DNA of 16,075 nucleotides. Origin: an uncultured Oscillospiraceae bacterium. Its GTDB lineage: Bacteria; Bacillota; Clostridia; Oscillospirales; Oscillospiraceae. The DNA lies in assembly GCA_934590505.1 (NCBI GenBank), contig CAKTPC010000040.1, positions 1 through 16,075 of the forward strand, in the 5' to 3' direction. Both the position numbers and the translations under genes were made by a program. Under the pieces are notes generated by a model, which did not search any database, had not been told where the DNA came from, and worked only from the letters and a program-made list of their open reading frames with translations. This document shows positions 1 through 6,251 of this stretch, in pieces (within the stretch, counting starts at the first letter, position 1; each line of letters starts with the position of its first letter).

Positions 1-660
1 ATCATCGTGAACACCGCGCTCTATTCCATAAACATTGCGGTCATGGGCGGCTCGTCGCTCCTGAACCTCAATAAGACAGACACGGTGTTCTCTCTGCTTA
101 AGACAGCCCTTGCGGGTACTCCCTTTGCCGGGGGCTATAAGCTCATCATCTCTGGCGCAGCGGTGCTCCTTGCGCTTGTGCTCATCACGCTCTTTCTGCG
201 CACCCGCCTTGGCCTTGCCATCCGTGCGACCGGCAATAACCCCGACATGGTTCGCTCCTCGTCCGTGAACCCAGCGTTTACAACGACGGTCGGACTCTGC
301 GCGGCAAACGCACTCACCGGTCTTTCCGGCTGCCTGATGGCGCAGTCCCAGAAGGCCGTGGATATTAACCTCGGCACAGGCATGGTCACGATAGCCCTTG
401 CCTCGCTCCTCATCGGCGGCACGGTCATGGGGCGCGGCAGCGTGTTCAGACGCGCTGTCGGCGTGGTGCTCGGCTCGGTGCTCTTCCGTCTCGTCTATAC
501 CGTTGCACTGCGTCTCAATATGCCGGCGTTCATGCTAAAGCTTGTCTCCTCGGTCATCGTCGTTCTGGCGATCTCTGTGCCGTATCTCAAGACGCGCCTG
601 CCGATGCTGCGCCGAAGAATGGCACATGCAAAAGGGAAAGGGGGCGAGGGCGCATGCTGA
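1..660 (+). CDS. ABC transporter permease, COG4120/TrpY-like (5' partial)
   Basis: This is the C-terminal part of an inner-membrane permease. The reading frame is open to the left edge, so the gene starts outside the window; the GTG at 7 is only the first in-frame start-type codon. About 219 residues are visible, with several hydrophobic segments. The segment around LAIRATGNNPDMVRS, then a Gly/Ala-rich membrane stretch with LLIGGTVMGRGSVFR, is typical of the BPD_transp_2 permeases that pair with COG1101 ATPases (the tryptophan/tyrosine-type TrpXYZ importers). The tail is basic and cytosolic. The stop overlaps the start of the ATPase gene by seven bases, which fits translational coupling. The substrate cannot be read from the sequence; an amino acid or other small organic solute is the family expectation. 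The binding protein would be expected upstream, outside the window. Confidence 0.88.
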   Translation: MIVNTALYSINIAVMGGSSLLNLNKTDTVFSLLKTALAGTPFAGGYKLIISGAAVLLALVLITLFLRTRLGLAIRATGNNPDMVRSSSVNPAFTTTVGLCAANALTGLSGCLMAQSQKAVDINLGTGMVTIALASLLIGGTVMGRGSVFRRAVGVVLGSVLFRLVYTVALRLNMPAFMLKLVSSVIVVLAISVPYLKTRLPMLRRRMAHAKGKGGEGAC

Positions 661-1439
661 AGCTCAGCCATATTTCAAAGACCTTTAACCCCGGCACCGT
701 GAATGAAAAGACCGCCATACCCGATCTTTCGCTCGAGCTTGAACGCGGCGACTTTGTCACGATCATCGGCGCAAACGGTGCGGGTAAGTCCACGCTCTTC
801 AACGCCATCTGCGGCAGCTTCCTCACCGACGGCGGCAGCATCATCCTCGACGGGGAGGATATCACCTTCCAGCCGGAGTATAGGCGCGCAAAGCAGATCG
901 GCCGGCTCTTTCAGGACCCGATGCGCGGCACTGCCCCGGGCATGACGATAGAAGAAAACCTCGCCCTTGCCGCCGGACGCGGCGGATGGTTTGCGCACAT
1001 CACCAAGGCCGACCGCGACCTGTTCCGCGCCAGGCTCGCTCAGCTCGACATGGGACTTGAGGACAGGCTGCGTCAGCCGGTCGGCCTGCTTTCGGGCGGC
1101 CAGCGTCAGGCGCTGACGCTTGTCATGGCGACGATTGTTGCGCCGAAGCTCCTCCTGCTCGACGAGCACACCGCCGCTCTCGACCCCGGCACGGCGGAGA
1201 AGGTGTTGGAGCTTACGCGCAGAGTCGTGAGCGAAGAGAAGCTCACCTGCATGATGATCACGCACAACATGCAGTCCGCGCTCGAGCTCGGCAATCGCAC
1301 TCTCATGATGGACTCCGGCAGGATAATTCTCGACGTTGGCGGTGCGGAGCGCAGCGGACTTACGGTAAACGATCTCCTTGCGCACTTCAGAGCAGGCGTC
1401 GGCAAGGCGCTCGACAACGACCGGATGCTTCTCTCGTGA
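654..1439 (+). CDS. ABC transporter ATP-binding protein, COG1101/TrpZ-like
   Basis: This is the cytosolic ATPase that should power the permease encoded just upstream, whose stop codon it overlaps. All ABC motifs are present: Walker A GANGAGKST at residues 39-47, Q-loop Gln87 in RLFQDPMRGT, signature LSGGQ at 146-150, Walker B LLLLDE ending at Glu171, D-loop AALDP, and switch His204 in MITHNM. The sequence LFQDP followed by a long signature region and LLDEHTAALDP is characteristic of COG1101, the ATPases linked to COG4120 permeases. Its 261 residues are normal for the family. The start at 654 is favoured because it follows AGGGCGCATG inside the permease end and gives MLKLSHISKTF, the usual first strand. 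The substrate is unknown. Confidence 0.92.
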   Translation: MLKLSHISKTFNPGTVNEKTAIPDLSLELERGDFVTIIGANGAGKSTLFNAICGSFLTDGGSIILDGEDITFQPEYRRAKQIGRLFQDPMRGTAPGMTIEENLALAAGRGGWFAHITKADRDLFRARLAQLDMGLEDRLRQPVGLLSGGQRQALTLVMATIVAPKLLLLDEHTAALDPGTAEKVLELTRRVVSEEKLTCMMITHNMQSALELGNRTLMMDSGRIILDVGGAERSGLTVNDLLAHFRAGVGKALDNDRMLLS

Positions 1440-1460
1440 TATCTTGCGGACATGTTTGTC

Positions 1461-1490
1461 ACCCCCACTGCATATATATGCTATGGGGGT
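1461..1490 (+). promoter_or_regulatory. Palindrome covering the yabP ribosome site, possible sporulation promoter
   Basis: A 30-base near-perfect palindrome. The outer arms ACCCCCA and TGGGGGT pair over 7 bp, a 2x2 mismatch follows, and the centre GCATATATATGC is itself self-complementary. The right arm contains the yabP ribosome site GGGGGTG at 1485-1491, so a transcript reading through from the transporter genes would hide it. The centre also holds CATATATA at 1471-1478, similar to a sporulation sigma-E -10 box, with GACATGTT 14 bp upstream as a loose -35 match. A start from there would begin near 1486, beyond the left arm, and leave the ribosome site free. The palindrome is seen directly; both roles are inference. 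Confidence 0.5.
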
Positions 1491-1499
1491 GAAAGCTAT

Positions 1500-1787
1500 A
1501 TGTCGTATGAACAGAGCAGGAGCGAGGTGCAGCGCAGCCATACGCTCAGCATGGAGAACCGGGATAAGCTGAGTCTTACCGGTGTGGAGGATGTCAGCGG
1601 CTTTGATGAAAGCCTTGTCGTCCTCACAACGAGCATGGGCGAGCTCACTGTGCGCGGCGAGGGTCTGCATATCGAGCGCATCGATCTGGATTCCGGCCAG
1701 CTTGAGGTGCGCGGCAAGGTGCAGGAACTGAGCTACGATGAGAGCGCACCGAAGGGCACGCTGTGGTCGCGCCTGTTCGCCGGCTGA
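1500..1787 (+). CDS. yabP: Sporulation protein YabP
   Basis: A 95-residue protein of the YabP/YqfC family. The diagnostic segment is near the N-terminus: HTLSMENRDKLSLTGVEDV at about residues 14-32, then SGFDE, followed by short beta-rich repeats such as GELTVRGEGLHIERIDLDSG. In B. subtilis yabP is a sigma-E-controlled mother-cell gene needed for efficient sporulation; its biochemical role is not settled. The ATG at 1500 is chosen over the upstream in-frame ATG at 1452 because it follows GGGGGTGA at proper distance and gives the family's N-terminus; the upstream extension would run through the palindrome. It is followed at once by yabQ, as in Bacillus. Confidence 0.9.
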   Translation: MSYEQSRSEVQRSHTLSMENRDKLSLTGVEDVSGFDESLVVLTTSMGELTVRGEGLHIERIDLDSGQLEVRGKVQELSYDESAPKGTLWSRLFAG

Positions 1788-1788
1788 C

Positions 1789-2208
1789 GTGGAGCAGAGC
1801 ATCGAAGGGCAGGCGCTGGAGCTGCTTGCCTTCCTGGTCGGCGGAGTGCTGCTCGGCTTAGCGTATGATATGCTCCGCCCGATAAGGCGTGCGGCGGGCA
1901 GGGGCGGCGGAGCGCTGGACGTGCTCTTTTGCGCGGCGGGCGGCGCGCTGTTCTTCCTGCTCGCTATGCGCACCGGGAGCGGAAGGATGGGCACATGGTC
2001 ACTGGCTGCGGCAGCCGTCGGATTCTGCATGTATATGCAGACGCTCAGCGCCGTCACGCTGCCCGTGTTTGCCGCGATCGACACCGCGGCAACAAGAGCG
2101 GTGCGGGGGTGTAAAAAAGTAATAAAAAAATTTTGTAAATATGCAAAAAGTATCTTTCAAAAATCGCGCGAATGTTTTATTATAAAGTATAAGCGGAAAG
2201 TGGATTGA
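1789..2208 (+). CDS. yabQ: Sporulation membrane protein YabQ
   Basis: This is a 139-residue integral membrane protein of the YabQ family, which is needed for spore cortex formation in B. subtilis. The GTG at 1789, one base after the yabP stop, gives MEQSIEGQALELLAFLVGG; the N-terminal LAFLVGGVLLGLAYDMLR segment is typical of the family. Three hydrophobic stretches follow (about residues 9-29, 40-60 and 68-85), then a very basic tail rich in Lys. No good ribosome site precedes the GTG, so coupling to yabP is likely. The last 90 bases are strikingly AT-rich and Lys/Ile/Phe-coding, unlike the GC-rich body, and may also carry a promoter for divIC. Confidence 0.85.
   Translation: MEQSIEGQALELLAFLVGGVLLGLAYDMLRPIRRAAGRGGGALDVLFCAAGGALFFLLAMRTGSGRMGTWSLAAAAVGFCMYMQTLSAVTLPVFAAIDTAATRAVRGCKKVIKKFCKYAKSIFQKSRECFIIKYKRKVD
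2155..2183 (+). promoter_or_regulatory. Candidate promoter for divIC-yabR inside the yabQ 3' end
   Basis: In the AT-rich tail of yabQ, TATTAT at 2178-2183 (overlapping TATAAA at 2181) could be a -10 box, with the poor -35 match TTTCAA 17 bp upstream. A vegetative promoter here would make sense because divIC is needed for ordinary division while yabP and yabQ serve sporulation. The -35 is weak, so the call is tentative. Confidence 0.3.
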
Positions 2209-2209
2209 C

Positions 2210-2491
2210 ATGAACACAAAAGACACTCTGATATGCATTGTCCTGATATCGCTGACGCTGTACGCCTGTGCAAGTGTGGCGGCTGTCGGCGGTGAGCTTC
2301 GCGCTGCGGCAGCCGTGCAGAAGGAGCTTGGCGCTGAGCTTGAAGAAAAGTCGGCGGATAATGCTGCGCTGAGTGAAAAGCTCGAAGCGGGACTGAGCGA
2401 CGAAGAGCTTGAGCGTTTAGCGCGTGAGCGGTTGGGTCTTGTCAAACCGGGAGATAAAATATTTTATTTTACAACAGACAGAGAGGGGTAA
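2210..2491 (+). CDS. divIC: Septum formation initiator, DivIC/FtsL-like
   Basis: A 93-residue bitopic protein: a short cytosolic N-terminus (MNTKDT), one membrane segment at about residues 7-27, an Ala/Glu/Lys-rich coiled coil at about 30-60, and the conserved C-terminal motif ELERLARERLGLVKPGDKIF. This architecture is that of DivIC/FtsB proteins, which form the FtsL-DivIC-DivIB divisome subcomplex on the outer face of the membrane. The start lies one base after the yabQ stop. The position between yabQ and an S1-domain gene matches B. subtilis divIC and supports this assignment over the similar ftsL, which normally lies beside mraW and pbp genes. Confidence 0.88.
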   Translation: MNTKDTLICIVLISLTLYACASVAAVGGELRAAAAVQKELGAELEEKSADNAALSEKLEAGLSDEELERLARERLGLVKPGDKIFYFTTDREG

Positions 2492-2493
2492 AC

Positions 2494-2934
2494 ATGGAGT
2501 TGACGGTCGGTGAAGTGCTGGAAGGGAAAGTCACAGGTATCGCCAAATTCGGCGCGTTTGTCGCGCTGGACGGGGGGAAGAGCGGCCTTGTACATATTTC
2601 GGAGGTGGCCAATACCTTTGTCAGCGACGTCAATGAATATCTCAAGGTTGGCCAGACCGTGAAGGTCAAGGTCATCGGGATAAGCGACGAGGGCCGCATC
2701 AACCTCTCAATAAAGCGCGCGCTTGAGCAGCCGAGGCAGGAGAGCGCCCCGCGCAGCCGCGATGCGCAGCCAAAGCGCGAAAGACCCGCGCGCACACCTG
2801 TGCCGCCCGCGGCGTCTACCAGCGGGAACATGGATTTTGAGGACAGACTCAAAAAGTTCATGCAGGAGTCTGACAGTCGGATCGCCGACAACCGCATGTA
2901 TTCCGAGCGCCGCCAGCGCACGCGCAGGAAATAG
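2494..2934 (+). CDS. yabR: S1 RNA-binding domain protein, YabR-like
   Basis: A 146-residue cytosolic protein with one S1 domain at residues 1-74. It shows the usual order GEVLEGKVTGIAKFGAFV, then GLVHISEVAN, then VGQTVKVKVIGISDEGRINLS. Single-S1 proteins of this type (YabR, general stress protein 13) are ribosome- or RNA-associated; the exact role is not defined. After the domain comes a disordered tail rich in Arg, Pro and Ser (about 75-115) and a basic helical end, DFEDRLKKFMQESDSRI to RRQRTRRK. It starts three bases after the divIC stop and ends the plus-strand operon before two hairpins. Confidence 0.88.
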   Translation: MELTVGEVLEGKVTGIAKFGAFVALDGGKSGLVHISEVANTFVSDVNEYLKVGQTVKVKVIGISDEGRINLSIKRALEQPRQESAPRSRDAQPKRERPARTPVPPAASTSGNMDFEDRLKKFMQESDSRIADNRMYSERRQRTRRK

Positions 2935-2948
2935 ATATAATAACGCCT

Positions 2949-2976
2949 AACGCCTTTCCCTCAAGGGGAAGGCGTT
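2949..2976 (+). terminator. Hairpin after yabR
   Basis: A 12-bp stem with a TCAA loop: AACGCCTTTCCC pairs with GGGGAAGGCGTT. The one non-Watson-Crick pair is a G-U only if the plus strand is transcribed, so it fits the yabR transcript. No clear T-run follows, so it may be a transcript-end stabiliser or part of a tandem terminator with the next hairpin. Confidence 0.55.
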
Positions 2977-2984
2977 TATCAGTA

Positions 2985-3019
2985 AAAAATGACTGCACAA
3001 TTTCGGCGCAGTCATTTTT
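2985..3019. terminator. Bidirectional intrinsic terminator
   Basis: AAAAATGACTGC pairs perfectly with GCAGTCATTTTT (12 bp, 11-base loop). The A-run and T-run flanks make it work from both sides, suiting its place between the convergent yabR and glycosyltransferase genes; the latter stops at 3053. Confidence 0.82.
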
Positions 3020-3052
3020 CATGCCAGCAAAGAGCTTCTTTGACAAGTTGTT

Positions 3053-4192
3053 TTACATATCAACTGCCTTGACGCTCATCCTGTGCAGTTCACACATAGT
3101 CTCATATATCGTCTCCGCTGCGTTCAGAGGTACGGCCTCCGCTATGGCGGCGGACATCTCCATGCGCCGCTCGGGTTTTGCGAGCAGCTCGAGGCAGCAG
3201 GCAGCCAGCTCTCCCGGAGTGGCGGCGGTGACGGCGGCTCCGGCCTTCGTGAAGAAGTCGAGGTTATATTCCTCCACCGCAGCGATCGCGTCTATCAGCA
3301 CCATGGGCAGCGCCTTTGCCGCGGCCTCCGTGACGCTTATCCCGCCGGGCTTTGTCAGATAGAGATCGGCACTGTCAAGCAGCAGTGAAACGTTCTTCTC
3401 AAAGCCGAGTATGTGTATGTTCGTCTGTCCCGCGTAGCGCGAAGCAAGATGCTTGTGAAGCTTCTCGTTTGCCCCGCATACGACAGTGAGCTCCTGCTCA
3501 TACGTCATCGTCTCGGCGAGCGTTTCCGTCAGTTCCTTGAGCGGTCCGCAGCCGATGCTCCCCGTCATCGCGACAAGGTGCTGGTGCGCAGGCTCAATGC
3601 CGAAACTGCGCTTCGCCTCCGCCTTCGGCGCGCGTGTGTAGAACTCCGGGCGTATCGGTATACCGGACGGGACTATAAGCTCTGCCATAATTCCGCCGAA
3701 AACAAACTGGTCGGCAAGGGAGGGAGCCGGGATGAAGCAGCGCCCGAGGCGGCTGTCGCCAACGCTTGGGCTGCATGTGTAGTCCGTCGCGACAAAGGCT
3801 GTGCACAGCGTCGGATCGTAAAGCTCGAGTATCTTCGTCACCATCAGCGCCGGGAAGAGATGCACGCATATGACCGTGTCGTACCCGCCGTTTTGGATGT
3901 GCTCGTACAGCGGCAGCGCGGCCTTGGCGAACATTTCATAGAGCCTTGAGCTTTCGTGGAACATGTCCGGGTGGTTCTCAGAGAACCTGTAGCCCGACTG
4001 ATAGAGCTTCGGCGTGTGCCGGTACATGAAGGTGTGCCCGCCGGTTATCAGCTTCTGCGCGCCCTCAGAGAGAAAATGCAGCGCCTCGCATATCTCGCAC
4101 TCCTCACCGCGGCTGCGAAACTCCTCCGCAATAGCCTTAGCGCAGGAGTTGTGCCCCTCGCCGGTGTCGCAGCTAAGTATAAGCGTTTTCAT
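3053..4192 (-). CDS. GT28 glycosyltransferase, MGDG synthase/UgtP-like
   Basis: A 379-residue cytosolic or membrane-associated glycosyltransferase. The N-terminal half has the MGDG-synthase pattern: the glycine loop DTGEGHNS at residues 9-16, VICVHLFPALM at about 108-117 and ATDYTCSPSV at 135-144. The C-terminal half has MTGSIGCGPLKEL, VVCGANEKL, then the nucleotide-sugar site KPGGISVTEA at 281-290 and AVEEYN at 305-310. These enzymes move glucose or galactose from a UDP-sugar to diacylglycerol or a related lipid. The acceptor here is not known. The start overlaps the stop of the upstream acyltransferase gene as ATGA, so the two are translated together and probably act on one glycolipid. A related C-terminus lies at the right edge of the window. 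Confidence 0.87.
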   Translation of the reverse strand: MKTLILSCDTGEGHNSCAKAIAEEFRSRGEECEICEALHFLSEGAQKLITGGHTFMYRHTPKLYQSGYRFSENHPDMFHESSRLYEMFAKAALPLYEHIQNGGYDTVICVHLFPALMVTKILELYDPTLCTAFVATDYTCSPSVGDSRLGRCFIPAPSLADQFVFGGIMAELIVPSGIPIRPEFYTRAPKAEAKRSFGIEPAHQHLVAMTGSIGCGPLKELTETLAETMTYEQELTVVCGANEKLHKHLASRYAGQTNIHILGFEKNVSLLLDSADLYLTKPGGISVTEAAAKALPMVLIDAIAAVEEYNLDFFTKAGAAVTAATPGELAACCLELLAKPERRMEMSAAIAEAVPLNAAETIYETMCELHRMSVKAVDM

Positions 4193-4662
4193 TTCTGGCG
4201 CAGCCCCTCCTGCTTCTTCATTCCGTCCTCAAGGCGCAGCAGCCTTGGCCGGTTGTAGCGCTGTATGATGATGTACGGTAGGTTTCCAGCAATGAAGTAT
4301 ACTATTGAAATTATCCAGCCCCAAGCTCCGCCGACGATGAATACCGCGCCGAAACCGAGTATGCTCAGCAGCACGTGTATAAACTCCGCGACGCAGGTCT
4401 CCTGAAGCATTCGCGGCAGACGGTTGCCGTAGTCAGCGGTCATCTTCTTCGGCGGAATAAACTTCGGCAGTATGCGGCTCATGTCCGGGAGTCTGTTCTG
4501 CCACTGCTTGACGCGCAGCTTTTTGTATAGCCCAGCCTCGAAGTCCAGCGGCTTATATGGAAACGCGCGGCTGTTGAACCATCCCTTCGGCAGTATGCGC
4601 CCGAGCAGGAACGAGAACACGCCCAATATAATGTAATAGATCACGCAGTACAGAAACTTCAT
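4189..4662 (-). CDS. Small membrane acyltransferase-like protein (CrtO family)
   Basis: A 157-residue membrane protein resembling proteins annotated as glycosyl-4,4'-diaponeurosporenoate acyltransferase (CrtO family). It has a membrane helix at residues 3-22, a conserved cytosolic stretch (KQWQNRLPDMSRILPKFIPP at 52-71), LQETCVAEFIHVLLS at 86-100 leading into one or two helices (about 95-135), and the motif GNLPYIIIQRYNRPRL at 126-141. The start at 4662 (MKFLYCVIYY) is preferred to the ATG at 4689 because GAGGGG lies just before it. No carotenoid genes are visible, so the staphyloxanthin substrate is unlikely here; acylation of a glycolipid made by the coupled GT28 enzyme is an inference. Family assignment is from memory of motifs. 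Confidence 0.65.
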   Translation of the reverse strand: MKFLYCVIYYIILGVFSFLLGRILPKGWFNSRAFPYKPLDFEAGLYKKLRVKQWQNRLPDMSRILPKFIPPKKMTADYGNRLPRMLQETCVAEFIHVLLSILGFGAVFIVGGAWGWIISIVYFIAGNLPYIIIQRYNRPRLLRLEDGMKKQEGLRQK

Positions 4663-4703
4663 CTTTATCCCCTCATTGACCGATGGCATGGCCTATTTTC
4701 CCT

Positions 4704-4733
4704 AATATAAAAACTTTAACGTTTTCTTTGCAA
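4704..4733 (-). promoter_or_regulatory. Candidate sigma-A promoter for the acyltransferase-GT28 operon
   Basis: On the minus strand TTGCAA (4728-4733) and TATATT (4704-4709) are separated by 18 bp. Transcription would start near 4697, about 35 bases before the ATG at 4662. It lies in the AT-rich divergent region shared with the SPFH operon. Confidence 0.5.
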
Positions 4734-4847
4734 CTGAAGTTCAATTAAAGCTCAAGGATTGTTGACCTTTTCAGCCTGTTAATTCTGAGAATACCTGTAC
4801 TATTAAGACATTCTTTAGAAAACACGGTAGATTTTTATGACACAGTT

Positions 4848-4856
4848 TGCTATAAT
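4848..4856 (+). promoter_or_regulatory. Extended -10 promoter for the SPFH operon
   Basis: TGCTATAAT is a perfect extended -10 element. The -35 region about 17 bp upstream (TAGATT) is poor, which extended -10 promoters tolerate. Transcription would start near 4863, giving a leader of about 50 bases with the ribosome site AAAGGGG before the ATG at 4915. I saw no clear ECF (sigma-W-like) promoter here. A TTGACC at 4762-4767 has no good -10 partner. Confidence 0.55.
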
Positions 4857-4914
4857 GTTAAAAGGTTAAAAGAATATAAAACCTGTCCGATAAAATTGAA
4901 AGGGGATTTTTCAC

Positions 4915-6240
4915 ATGGGTCTTATTCGTGCAGCACTTGGAGCAGCCGGCAGCGTTGTCGGCGATCAGTGGAAAGAATACTTTTACTGCGAGGCGCTTGA
5001 TAATGACGTCCTCGTCGTAAAGGGCAGCAAGAGAGTCTCCGGTCGTTCTTCCAACCGCAGCGGCGCGGACAACATCATCTCCAACGGCTCCGTCGTTGCC
5101 GTTGCCGACGGTCAGTGCATGATTATCGTCGATCAGGGCAAGATCGCCGAGCTTTGCGCTGAGCCGGGCGAGTTTATCTATGACAGCTCCACTGAACCCT
5201 CCATCTTCAGCGGCAGCCTCGGCACCAGCATCAAGGAGGTCTTTAAGAACATCGGCAAGCGCTTCACCTTCGGCGGCGAGGCCCCCAAGGACCAGCGCGT
5301 GTATTACTTCAACACCAAGGAGCTTGTCGGCAATAAGTACGGCACTCCCTCTCCCGTGCCCTTCCGCGTTGTCGATCAGCGTGCCGGCATAGATATCGAT
5401 ATCGCCATCCGCTGCTTCGGTGAGTACAGCTACCGTATCTGCAACCCGATCCTGTTCTACACCAACGTCTGCGGCAACGTCTCCTCCGAATACACCCGCG
5501 ATAATATCGACGGCCAGCTCAAGACCGAGCTTCTCACCGCTCTCCAGCCCGCCTTTGCCAAGATATCCGACATGGGCATCCGCTACAGCTCTTTGCCCGG
5601 CCACACCATGGAGATTGCGCAGGCTCTCAATGAGGTCCTCAGCCCCAAGTGGAGCGACCTGCGCGGTATCGAGGTCGTGTCCTTCGGCGTGTCCAGCGTC
5701 AAGGCCAGCGAGGAGGACGAGGCCATGCTCAAGGAGATGCAGCGCACCGCGGCCTATCGCGATCCCGGTCTTGCTGCGGCGAACCTCTCTGCGGCCCAGG
5801 CTCAGGCGATGCGCGACGCTGCCAAGAACTCCGGCGGCGCTGCGGTCGGCTTTATGGGCATGAACATGGCGTCCCAGATGGGCGGCATGAACGCGCAGAA
5901 TCTCTATCAGATGGCCGGTCAGTATCAGCAGCCTGCCCAGCAGCAGGCAGCACCAACAGCTCCTGCAGCGGGTACATGGAAGTGCCCGAAGTGCGGCGCC
6001 TCCGCAAATGGCAAGTTCTGCCCCGAATGCGGTGCTAAGAAGCCCGAGGACGGTAAGTGGACCTGCTCCTGCGGCGCTGTCAACACCGGCAAGTTCTGCT
6101 CCGAGTGCGGCGCGAAGAAACCGGGGACTATAAAATACAAGTGCGACAAGTGCGGCTGGGAGCCGAAGGATCCCACCAAGCCCCCAAAGTTCTGCCCTGA
6201 GTGCGGCGACCCGTTTGACACAGACGATATTGTCGGCTGA
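4915..6240 (+). CDS. SPFH-domain protein with three C-terminal zinc ribbons (YdjI-like)
   Basis: A 441-residue protein. Residues about 20-265 form the SPFH/virion-core-like domain typical of YdjI (QWKEYFYCEALDNDVLVVKG near the start, then CMIIVDQGKIAELCAEPGEF and a Gly-rich loop). Next come an Ala-rich helix (266-305) and a Met/Gln/Ala-rich linker (306-353). The tail has paired cysteines that make three zinc ribbons: C357/C360 with C369/C372, C384/C386 with C395/C398, and C410/C413 with C427/C430. In B. subtilis YdjI belongs to the pspA-ydjGHI membrane-stress operon. It has no signal peptide or clear membrane helix, so it is probably a peripheral scaffold. The start follows AAAGGGG. From memory, the three ribbons make it longer than B. 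subtilis YdjI. Confidence 0.85.
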   Translation: MGLIRAALGAAGSVVGDQWKEYFYCEALDNDVLVVKGSKRVSGRSSNRSGADNIISNGSVVAVADGQCMIIVDQGKIAELCAEPGEFIYDSSTEPSIFSGSLGTSIKEVFKNIGKRFTFGGEAPKDQRVYYFNTKELVGNKYGTPSPVPFRVVDQRAGIDIDIAIRCFGEYSYRICNPILFYTNVCGNVSSEYTRDNIDGQLKTELLTALQPAFAKISDMGIRYSSLPGHTMEIAQALNEVLSPKWSDLRGIEVVSFGVSSVKASEEDEAMLKEMQRTAAYRDPGLAAANLSAAQAQAMRDAAKNSGGAAVGFMGMNMASQMGGMNAQNLYQMAGQYQQPAQQQAAPTAPAAGTWKCPKCGASANGKFCPECGAKKPEDGKWTCSCGAVNTGKFCSECGAKKPGTIKYKCDKCGWEPKDPTKPPKFCPECGDPFDTDDIVG

Positions 6241-6251
6241 GGTGGAGCCCT

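Noticed and set aside
675..2084. Long minus-strand open frame (469 codons) opposite the ABC ATPase and yabPQ
   Set aside because: It lies antisense to three well-supported genes, and its residues show no domain; GC-rich codon use often leaves such mirror frames open.
3594..3869. Alternative frame (91 codons) inside the GT28 gene on the same strand
   Set aside because: It overlaps a complete glycosyltransferase in another frame; no frameshift is needed because the main frame is intact.
4858..5604. Minus-strand open frame (248 codons) opposite the SPFH gene
   Set aside because: Ala/Gly/Asp-rich mirror translation of a recognisable SPFH domain.
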